From: Phlegmacium glaucopus
Taxonomy: Eukaryota; Basidiomycota; Agaricomycetes; Agaricales; Cortinariaceae
DNA length: 27,940 nt
Assembly (NCBI GenBank): GCA_015039465.1
Contig: MU130002.1
Location: 132,501-160,440, forward strand
Direction of reading: 5' to 3'
Shown here: positions 19,264 through 27,940 of the stretch, piece after piece
Layout of the letters: each line of letters starts with the position of its first letter
Numbering within the stretch: position 1 is the first letter of the stretch
Made by a program: the position numbers and the translations under genes
Notes under the pieces: model-generated
Database searches by the model: none
Told to the model about the DNA's origin: nothing
The model's input: the letters and a program-made list of their open reading frames with translations, nothing else

Positions 19264-22200
19264 CTACCTCACACCAGAAGTCGAGGCTATTCCATCTGCC
19301 ATGTCATATAGCACATCCTTATCACCACTACCGTCTACTAAAGACTTCAGGAAACCGTCTGTCTTTTGGAGCAAAATTTTCGGACTGTCGAATTCAGCCT
19401 AGAAAAAGCTATCAATGAAAAGCCATGTTTCAATTTCGAGGATAACCCACAATCCGTCCATCATCAAGGACCATCTGAGCTTGGTGTTCAGTAAGAAAAG
19501 AAAAGAAAAGTTACGTTGACATACTATTCTGTCGGCATCCATGATTGTCTGCAGTCGATGAGCAATGGTGATAATAGTAACATCTGAACTCATTTTGTGT
19601 CGCAAAGTAGTTTGAATGATGGAATCTGTCTTGTAATCTGAAATCATATATTATAGAGGCCAAAGAGAAGCAATCATAATGGTCAAACACACCGATGGCA
19701 GAGGTTGCTTAAGAAAGAAAACTGGAGTCAACATTGTGGAGTCCATAAAAGACCGCACAACTCACCTTCATCTAAAATCAGGAGCTTGCTTCCTCGAACA
19801 ATTGCACGAGCCAAAGCAATGATCTGTCGCTGACCAACAGATAAATTACCGCCACCGCTAGCTATGTTGCTGTCCAAAGTTAGACGAGCTTCCTCAAGTT
19901 CTTCTTGAAGTGAAAACAGTCCCGCAGCACGCAAGGCATCATTCAAAGTAGCATCATCATGTTGCTCGAACGGATCCAAATTACGCCGGAGTGTACCTAC
20001 CCACTTGATAAGCCAGAAGGGCTAAAATGTCCTTGATGAGTACGCACCACTTAAAAGTTCGGGCTTGGAGGAGAGAATATGTCAGTAATCAACGACAATG
20101 CTTATCACACCCACTCACAGTTTGCGGAATGATGGTGATATTTGATCTCAATGCATCCAGATTGATTTGGTTGGTAGGAATTCCATCATAGTATACCGTA
20201 CCTTCTGTGAGTATACATCGCAATAAAGCGAGGGTCAATGAACTCTGTGAAACCAATGAGTTATGGCTGGAGTTGGGTGGAAAGTCAAACACCATACCTT
20301 TCCGCTGCCCGTCCTGCCCACTAGGTTTCACTAAATTAGCCATAACATTTTATGAACTGTGGAGACAAGACTTGCCAACTCCTATGCGTTGTCCTGACTG
20401 GATATGGAAGGAAATATTGTGAAGAACCACTGGGCCTGTCTGAGAAGAATCGTGAGCGTCTGATTATGCTTTCAACATGAGCCACACCTCTGAATAGCGA
20501 GCTGAAAGCTTTTCCACACGGAGATCGCCACTAGTAGGCCATGCGGCAGGGGGCTTCCCAGTCTCAGTTGCTTCCGGTTCATGTTCGATATCAATGTATC
20601 CTTGGATGCGCTCCAGACTACACGGGACAATGTTGAAGCCATTTATGCACCACACATCATGATGCTTCTCACCTGTTGCCTTGCACTTCAAACTCGTTGA
20701 AAATTCTAACCCACCACAAGATCATAGTGCAAAATTCAACGACCATATTCAATGAGAACCCGGTATTACCAGCTCCAACCGAACGGCCGTAAATTAGATA
20801 AGAAGCTAGTGCAGCGGTGAAAATAGCCCCTAAGACGTCGATTCTTACACCAATCCATCGATTCAGATTGTAGGACATTCGGGCAACTCGGACGTAGTGA
20901 TTTACTCGTTCCAGAGACCTGGTTTTGAAAGGAACCTGAGCACCATAAGCGCGAATCGAGACTTTGTCGCATTAAGAGTATGTTTAAATTAAGAAGTAGA
21001 TGAACGTTACCTATACCCACGATTGCTGCACTAAAATGAGCCAGTAGTGGGGAACGTGCATTGCTGAATAACATATGTGAATGGTATATAAATGATAACC
21101 AGTGTTTGCCTACCTCATCTCGCGTTTGACGGATAGTTGAGCTCGCAGATAGAGATTACCCAGGGAGGCGCCCAAAATTGCGATGGCAATGCCGGGGAAC
21201 AAGAATATTGGGGTGAAGATGACGATAACAACAAGTTTAGTGAGCATCGTTATCCCGATTTCAGTCAGCGCTGCAACTACACCGGGTATAGGACCGTCGA
21301 CAGCGCGTATATCTTGTGTACATCGAGAAATTATCCTTCCCGTCGGGGTCTCGTCTAGCCATCTAAGAGATATTGTGAGTTGTTAAGTGATTAGCTATGT
21401 TTTCTTCGAACTCACCGAAGTGTGCTTCCCAAGACCGAATCAACCAATGAGGCACTGATCCTCCTCGATGCCCTGAGGGTTCCATAGACATATAAGATAA
21501 ACGACGCAGTGTAAATGACAACCATTGTAGAGAGAATGAGAGAATATTGCGTGAGGTAACTGATTTTGAGCACGTCATCAATTATGGGCCCAATGTATGA
21601 AAGACAGCCTAGCCTTACGGCAATGGATTGACCTCAGGGGAGGTGTGGGTTTCGTACTGAGAACCCCAATATCCTAGGAACCAGACTTGGAAAGTGGACA
21701 CCCAATCTGTTAGGAGTGTAGCAGAAATCCAGATCGAAAAGAACATAAGAGGATAGTCTCCTCCTAATCCAGAAAGGTATAGCTTCATAGACTTCCATGT
21801 AACATGTCCCTCTGCAATTTCTTCTGCAATCACGAGCTTTCCCTCTGTAGACTTGTCCCCTTTGATTCTGGGCTTGACTTCTTCAATGACTGTCGCCAGA
21901 ACTTGCTCTGCTTCTGATACTAGAGGTGGGTCATCGTCTAAAGTAGAAGCGAAGTGTTCGATCCCTTGACTTCGTACAGTACCATCTTGACCAATCGACA
22001 CCACATGTTGAGCAATGGGCGTAGCAAGGGCGACATTATGCGTCTTTCAGGAGACGTTGTCAGCCAGAGAAATTGCCTAATAGAATTGTTTATTTCTTAC
22101 CACGAGCAAAATTGTTCTTCCCTTCACTAAATCACCTCGCAAACAACGGTCAATGATCCAGGACGACCTAATCGCCAGCCTGGTTCAGCACAAAACACAC

Positions 22201-25200
22201 AGTGAATAGATAGCACGTACGTGTGCACATCCAGGGCAGCGAGAATGTCGTCGAGCAGAAGTATCTCAGCCGACGAATAGATGGCTCTTGCCAAGGTGAC
22301 TCTAGCCTATCAAAAAGATAAAACAGTGCTCGCAAGAGCGCTTTGAGGCGTCTCACCTTCTGCCCTCCGCTAATACGAAGATATCAAAAACTGCGCAGAT
22401 GATCTGAAAAGACGGCAAACCTTAATGTAAGTCCTCGTTCTCCAACTTCTGTCTTATCACCAGCATCAAATAGCCCCAGGTCACGTTCCAAAGCGCACTG
22501 GTGGAGGACTTGAAAGGGATGGCTCAGACGAAGCAACAAGAGCCGAAACGAGCATGCTTCCTACCTTTGCGGTATCGAACTTCATCATACGCAGAACCGA
22601 ACAAGATGTTATCGCGGATTGTTTCGTTTTGAACCCATGATTCTTGTGCAGCATATGCCACACCTCCTTTCCTGGGGAGATTGAACCATGCATCAGCGGT
22701 TGATGGAATGAAGTGCATCTCTCCTATCCATTATCGACTATTAACTGTAATAAGGTTGAAAAAACATCATCCGAACTCACCAAGTAAAGCCATCAGTATA
22801 GACGTTTTCCCCGATCCACTGCAAATGATTACAATTCATATCGGTTATGTATAAAACACGAAAACTCACGTAGGTCCGATGATCAGATTGATACAATTAC
22901 GTTTAAACAATTGCTCGCCACCGATATGAAGCCGGAACGTCCGGTTGGATGGCGTTGAAGTACCACTAGGGGATTCAACAGACCAGGAGAATGTAGCGTT
23001 TTTGAATCCAATATCGTCTTCATACTCAGTTGTGGTTGGGATATCAACCATACTCGGGGGCTTATCTGCGAACGAATCCAGCAACTCTGTATTTTGCAGA
23101 AAGTCGGTCATACGATCTAATGAGACTTTGCCTGAACAGCAAGCGTGAGCGAAAGACCAAATCCAACCGAGCAGGGCACACCTTGAATCGTAGTGATAAC
23201 TTCATTTGTGAAGCGGTATAACTGCATCCTCAACAAAGAAAACACCGTCATACTGGAGAAGATCTTGGAAGCTAGATATATGTCCCTTTTAGCAGTAAAT
23301 TTCCATTGCTATGTTTGACGCACCGGCAAGATCTTGTTTCATAATGACAGTATAGGTGGCGTAGGTGACCAACATCACAATAGTAGGGATGATGTGGCTG
23401 TAAAACATTGGGTTCTTCCTATATAAACGATAGCGCAATCGGCGACGCTCACTTTGTGATCCCACCCAATGTCTCTAACACCTAGCATATGATATTAAAG
23501 ACAGGCAGATTGAAGGAAATGTTATCCTGCCAACCTTAAGCTTCCATAACCAACCAAGTTCATCATTTCGCTTCTCCTTCATCCTCTCCGACATGCTACG
23601 TTCCCACCCGAAAAGCTTGATCATTCGTATAACATTGACGGCTGCGAATATAAAAACTCATCCGTCTGAGATCATGATTGCGTGCGATATACCTTCTGTA
23701 ACATTTTGCACTCGGGCATCCGTCTTGAATTTCAACAGACAAGTCAGTGAGATCAGAAGGGAAACACCAGATGTGACAGTACCGATTTCATTCTCTGAAC
23801 TTGTGCGTCTTGAGCTTTTTTGCCAATATATCCGGGTATCGGAAACATGACGAACATCGTAGTGAGACCAACGAAGGCGCTTTAACATGAGAAAAGTAAG
23901 ATTACTCTTTCAATTCAGAATAGGAAGGCAAGCCGACCTCCATCCAAGTACTTGGTACAAGAACACGGTGCACAGAACCATTTGAAGTGGGACATCTAAG
24001 ACTAGCTGGAGTATCAGACAATAATTCTAAACCCGAACAAACAGGACTGAAGCGCACTGATGAAGAGGAAGTCCCGTGCTTGAACAATATTGCCTAAATC
24101 TGTGGTTACTAGATTGTTGATTTTACCGATGAGATTTTGTGCGCCCTTTGTGCCCTTGCTTGCTTGCTGAGCGTCACTCTTGAGAGTCGATGAGTCGTCC
24201 TTATCCTTTCCCTTCACACCAGCCTTTGAGGTGGATTGAGAGTCACTGGAGGAATCCCGGGATACGGCCATCGAAGCTTGGGAAAGTTCACTGGTTCTTT
24301 CATCCGAATTTGAATCGATGGCTTTGCCCTCAGCGACGGATGCGCTATCTGGCGTGCCAACGACAGTAACATTATCTCCTTCAATTTTTTCATTTGAAGC
24401 TTCAGCCTTTAAACGAATCCGTAAGCTATGTTCGAAGACTAGCTGTGTGAGCAATCCCTCTGTGCGAACCAACGTCCTTGTTGCAATGAAGATATACCAC
24501 TGGAAGCATATATTTCTGATAATCGGCCCAGCAAGAAGCCATAAGATCCAGAACCATGGCCGAATACGAGCACCTGCGCCACCGGTTTCCAGGTAACTGG
24601 AGGCAATAATGAATGAGAAGTCGTTTGCACAAATTACAATTTATGATAACTGACTTCAGTAGCCTATTTATGCCGATCGGTGCAGCAAACACGGCAAAGG
24701 TGGATCCAATGAGACACAACGAAAGGATCGTATACTCCACGCCTGCCATCAAGACGTGTAATTATTGGTTATGAAATTTGACTGCTAGCACTCGAACTCA
24801 CGAAAAACGCGCATTAAACCAAAGAACAAGTGTCTCCGTTTAGCACCACAGTAAGGATCTAGGTGCTATACATCAAATTCAGCATGTGTTTTGGTTGTGT
24901 CAAAGATAAATATAATACCGGAAAGGCATTTTTAGTGATATGTTGGGAATAATCCGAATCTGTAAGGGGAGGAAGCTGATCGAATCGCAAATGTGGAACA
25001 CGATAGCCTAGCATGATAACCGGATCCAGATATGTATAAAACACCAACGCAAAAAGTGAGCACGTCTGTTCTGGATTTGGTTCTGGCATCGGATCCTATG
25101 TAAACAAAATAGGTCAGTGCCTGGAAATAACATTGACTGAATGGATTAATGAACCTTTGGATCAACTGGCACATATCGACGAGGAATAAATAATGGGATG

Positions 25201-25974
25201 ACCACGGCCGTCAATGTAACGATGCTGAATTTGATCCAAAGCACGTAACCTTCCTGCAGATCTTTCGGTTCCTCTGTGAATGTAGCAAGGGGCCAAATAT
25301 CTCTGTAGAGGTAAACTCCAAACACGCTTAACAAAACCAGGATATTGTATCGCGTCGCTGAGACACTCCAGTGCTTTATGGTAACAGATACTATAGCCAT
25401 TATAGAGGAATAGAACTAGAATTGTTTACGACTTCAGGTGTTGCAATGGGAAACGAACAAAAGGGGATTCACGAATGTCACAGCCATAAGAACCTCCGGA
25501 CACCCGACGAAGAGATGCTTAAAAAGTGTGCCGACTATGTTTGAGTGATTCCTCTGGCACTTTAGCAAGGAGTTCACAGCAAGAGCGAAAAGGACCAGAC
25601 ATCCAAATAAACGTGCCAGCATGAACGAGTAGATCGTCCATCCACCGTGACTTTTCACCTTCTTCTTTACTGAATGCGAAAATGTGGAAGCCGTTGCATC
25701 AACCAAAGGCTCAGTCTCAAGGACGGAACCATGCCGCCGGAAGGTGTTGATCCAATGGAGGAGAATGTGGATAGTTTGAAGGAAGAGACAGATACATGAA
25801 ACCGCGAAGGGGACAGACCACGAATCAGATGGAAAGCTAATGAGAGAAATGAAATGAGAATCTATATGTGAGAAACGTCGTGGAGAATACTTGCTTTAGT
25901 TTCAACCCTTTCACTCTAATCTGCCCATTTAACACGAAATTTATTGCGTCATATTCCCTCCAGGTATCCATCAT
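19264..25974 (-). CDS. ABCC-type (MRP-like) ABC transporter, copy B, complete
   Basis: This is the complete paralogue of copy A. N-terminal TMD0 helices lie at about 25850-25150, the cytosolic linker at about 25090-24900, and TMD1 at about 24750-23100 with a Ser/Thr/Asp-rich insert of roughly 90 residues (24420-24150). NBD1 has GPT GSGKTS split by an intron (22801-22876), [20 protein letters not shown] and THNVA (about 22030). TMD2 spans about 22000-20640. NBD2 has Walker A GRTGSGK (20298-20318), [15 protein letters not shown] (19800-19844), Walker B KLLILDEATSA and the H-loop IAHRL (about 19560). The stop is TAG at 19264-19266. NBD1 has Asp where NBD2 has the catalytic Glu, the usual ABCC asymmetry in which site 1 hydrolyses poorly. 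Many short introns were inferred from GT/AG and frame. The start at 25974 (ATGATGGATACC) and the first intron are the least certain parts. Confidence 0.9.
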
Positions 25975-26099
25975 TGAGACAGGTATGGACTGTCAAACGG
26001 GATCTCACAAGTCGACAACACTTGGTTGAGTTTTGAGCCTGTATTGATGATGTGGGAGAAGAAGAGAAAAGTTTAACGTGGTTACTTGGTGGGGTTCCT

Positions 26100-26109
26100 T
26101 TATTTAAGT
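26100..26109 (-). promoter_or_regulatory. TATA-like box of the inner copy B promoter
   Basis: TTTATTTAAG on the plus strand, about 127 bp upstream of the ATG at 25974, corresponding in position to the box in front of copy A. One base differs from the other two copies. Confidence 0.35.
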
Positions 26110-26379
26110 CGGTATCTGTCATATGGAAAGCTAGTGTGATGATTGAAATGTAAATCTATTTCCGAGAAACGTCGTGGAAAAGACTTGCTTTAAATTCAAT
26201 CCCTTCGTCTCAATCTGCCATTTAACAAGAAGTTTATTGCGTTGTATCCCCTCCAGGTATCCATCGTTGAGCCAGGTATGGGCTGTCGAATGGGATATTG
26301 AACACTCTACTTCTCTTTATGATGGAGGAGAAGAAAAGAAAAGTTTAACGTGGCCTTGGGAAGGTTACTCGGTGTTGCT

Positions 26380-26389
26380 TTATTTAAAT
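26380..26389 (-). promoter_or_regulatory. TATA-like box of the outer, duplicated copy B promoter
   Basis: TTATTTAAAT on the plus strand, about 118 bp upstream of the duplicated ATG at 26264. It is identical to the copy A element. If used, transcripts would start about 290 bp further upstream and would contain both first-exon copies. Confidence 0.35.
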
Positions 26390-26410
26390 CCTAAGAGGTT
26401 GGCATCGGTC

Positions 26411-26928
26411 AACTGCTATTCGTGAAACGATGCGTACTCCGTGGTCGTCGCATACAACTGCTACAGATTCAGAGACCTTCTCAAATTTCACTACATACTA
26501 CTGCTGCAAGTACTTCTGACCCTGACCTAGATCCACTTGAATTCAATTTCTTCGTTCACATCGTCACAAAAAAAATGTACTGACTAATTCCAATTTCGCA
26601 GCAACCGTGGGCTGGGAATTCTTAATTTGTTATTCCACAATAGGTTGTTCAGAGTAGACGATTTGGGCTTGATTTGAACTTGATTTGAGTTTGATTGAAT
26701 TTTCATTTGAGACACGGCAGTGGTGGTGGGCAATGCCTGTTACCGATTTGGCAGCGTTACGTCACGTCACGACGCCAAATACGTGACAAAGTGTGAAACA
26801 AGCTTACTCACTCAGTTCTGCCCTGTTTTGGATGATTTTTTTTGTATTATAAATGTATTATAGTATCATAGGAACATGTAGTGAATTATATTTATGACAA
26901 AAAATGGTAATTATACTGCAAAATTAAC
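26411..26928. other. Intergenic between copy B and the right-hand pseudogene
   Basis: Up to 26640 this is upstream sequence shared with copy A. From 26641 to 26928 the DNA is unique in the window. It contains a degenerate tandem run of TTGATTTGAACTTGATTTGA-like words (about 26668-26710), a cluster of CACGTCACG/ACGTGAC words (26759-26787), then AT-rich sequence that is probably the 3' untranslated region of the minus-strand gene ending at 26929. The break in homology at 26640 may mark one end of an inserted element. Confidence 0.5.
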
Positions 26929-27059
26929 TCAACTGTCTGATTCATCATCTTCTGACTCCCAAGCAAACTCTTCCCCAGTATCATCTTCTATCTCCACTGT
27001 AGGAACCCACTCCCCTTGCCTGTGTAGGTGAATTGAATACATCAGGGCTTTCTTAGATA
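26929..27059 (-). pseudogene. C-terminal end of a degenerate gene of unknown family
   Basis: On the minus strand a frame of 43 codons ends at TGA 26929-26931 with an acidic tail (TGEEFAWESEDDESDS). The residues before it read KKALMYSIHLHRQGEW. It is the natural continuation of the protein hidden in the mirrored block 27060-27940: when that block is reversed in place, the codon AGG joins GTA TCT AAG AAA across the boundary with the frame kept. I recall similar proteins as an abundant mushroom family of unknown function, possibly transposon-borne, but cannot verify this here. Confidence 0.7.
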
Positions 27060-27940
27060 CCTTACGGGAGGTAACATGTCGTTGATTCTGACTTTACCGT
27101 CAAAATCGAAATATACGAGTTCGTTAATGTGTAGGAATATACTTCCAACATGCACGTTGACCTCTTTTTGTTCTTTTATACGAGTTAGAACCAGGTAAAG
27201 TAGTTTCCCAAGTTTTAGTATACATTGCGTAGTAACCACTAGGATTTAAAGAAGAACCTGGTTTACGTCGAATACTTTACCCAAGAGATCTACCTTTCCT
27301 GACTTTAAAGGTCTTTAAAAATTACGATAAGTTTTCTATAGTGGTCTCGAAGGGGTGGAACTCGGAGAGAACCAAAGTAAAAAGTTTCCTCGTAGATTTT
27401 GAACCTTTACCAAATGAAGACTTAAACGTGGACCACCAAATTAACTACTCCGTTGTCACCTTCTCTCTCTTGAACGTACCTACGGTCGATGTTTACTACA
27501 GTTACTTCCACGAGAACCTAGTAAGGCACAAGATGAGGCGGCGGTTGGAGTTGACTGAGTCGTCCCAATATTACGAAATAGGTACAAGAAGGCTTTACTA
27601 TGTCTTCGTAAATACTTCCGTTTTAAGTGTCTTTTCCTTCTGGTAAGTAAGAACGCGTCACTCCGTGCACTTTATTTTCCTCTACTTTTCTTTTTCTTCG
27701 ACCTCATACACTAAGTGTTACTTCGGGCACGACTTGTTGTTCGTCGGTGGTCCTATTTTTGATTTCTCTCTTCCGTTTATCTACGTCTTACCCGTCGACT
27801 TCAGTCTTATTTGGAGTTTTCTTGGTGGAAAAGTCTAAATTTTCCGGATCGAGACTTCTTCGTTAACTTTTATAAGTTCGAACGACCTCGTGGTTTAGAC
27901 TTCTTTTATTTATGTTCATGGTTCCACCCACTGTAATCCC
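27060..27940. other. Mirror-image block: sequence reversed without complementing, hiding a pseudogene
   Basis: Neither real strand here encodes anything convincing. The simple complement read left to right does. From 27307 to 27939 it has 211 codons without a stop, with sequence such as FTSEFAPGGLIDEA, LAWMPATNDVNEGALGSFRV and NALSMFFRNDTEAFMKAKF. From 27062 the same reading in another phase gives ALHCTATKTEMAVLALYAQA and HPYMKVVRATGEKQENMLNL. Two defects separate the parts: a stop at 27224-27226 and a one-base loss near 27304, where the frame shifts. Reversing 27060-27940 (limits uncertain by two bases at each end, because the end bases are identical) turns it into an ordinary minus-strand gene that continues into 27059-26929. 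A natural inversion would be the reverse complement, which this is not. The block ends at, or within two bases of, the end of the window. Confidence 0.9.

Larger units (their letters stand above)
25829..26410. repeat. Tandemly doubled promoter and first exon of copy B
   Basis: The inner unit (25829 to about 26119) and the outer unit (26123 to about 26410) repeat with a 294-bp period. Both begin with ATGGAAAGCTA and include the exon 1 ATG context CCTCCAGGTATCCATC, the CT-rich leader and the TTTATTTAA box. The outer unit is closer to the corresponding region of copy A (5631-5940) than the inner unit is. The outer unit lacks one base in the exon 1 region (AAATGGCAG against AAATGGGCAG, read on the minus strand). 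Confidence 0.85.
20170..26640. repeat. Segmental duplication, right copy (partner 1-6172)
   Basis: Direct repeat of 1-6172, including introns and about 370 bp of upstream sequence. It differs from the left copy by scattered substitutions, indels of a few bases in introns, and one additional block of about 290 bp at the 5' end of the gene. Gene B extends beyond the visible overlap to 19264, so copy A presumably also continues left of the window by about 0.9 kb. Confidence 0.93.

Noticed and set aside
19264..25974. Reading the many minus-strand ORFs as separate small genes or a broken pseudogene
   Set aside because: Each break coincides with good GT/AG intron borders that restore Walker A, signature, Walker B and H-loop motifs in frame, so this is one intron-rich gene.
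27341..27646. 101-codon plus-strand ORF near the right end
   Set aside because: It lies inside the mirrored block. The sequence as written is not natural, and the real coding signal is in the complement read left to right.
27060..27940. A genuine chromosomal inversion at the right end
   Set aside because: An inversion would appear as the reverse complement and give the ORF on the plus strand. Only the uncomplemented reversal restores the gene.

Overview
The window looks like a stretch of a mushroom-forming basidiomycete (Agaricomycete) genome. Genes are cut by many introns of about 50-60 bp with GT...AG ends. Two large fungal ABCC-type transporter genes are present, and the space between them is packed with eukaryotic transposons. 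I recognise no bacterial gene, no rRNA, no tRNA and no CRISPR array.

Layout. (1) 1-5776, minus strand: an ABCC transporter (copy A) whose C-terminal end lies off the left edge. (2) 6845-10678, plus: a 16-exon Crypton-type tyrosine recombinase with an Ndc10-like catalytic core and a GCR1_C-like DNA-binding domain. About 200 bp downstream on the same strand, 10882-12886, is a six-exon GEN1/XPG-like structure-specific nuclease. (3) 13842-17357: a complete PIF/Harbinger transposon of 3,516 bp with 48-bp terminal inverted repeats, a DDE transposase (plus) and a divergent-domain Myb/trihelix-like partner protein (minus), in tail-to-tail arrangement. (4) 17361-19263: non-coding DNA with two short terminal-inverted-repeat elements, a long hairpin and short repeats. 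(5) 19264-25974, minus: a complete second ABCC transporter (copy B), a direct duplicate of copy A with a period of about 20.2 kb. Its promoter and first exon are themselves tandemly doubled. (6) 26929-27940: a degenerate gene of an unknown, probably multi-copy mushroom family.

The most striking observation is at the right end. From about 27060 to the last base the sequence is written backwards without being complemented. Taking the complement and reading it left to right, which is neither of the two real strands, gives a 211-codon open frame. Reversing exactly this block in place makes that frame run on, in frame, into the normal minus-strand C-terminus at 27059-26929. No known biological process makes a mirror image of this kind, so I treat it as a record or assembly fault. 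All ordinary ORF calls inside the block are meaningless.

The most interesting biological candidate is the tyrosine recombinase plus GEN1-like nuclease pair. Both look nearly intact and they could form one mobile unit that combines a strand-exchange enzyme with a junction or flap nuclease. The two ABC copies appear to have been one tandem pair, later separated by insertion of the recombinase/nuclease region, the Harbinger element and the small elements.
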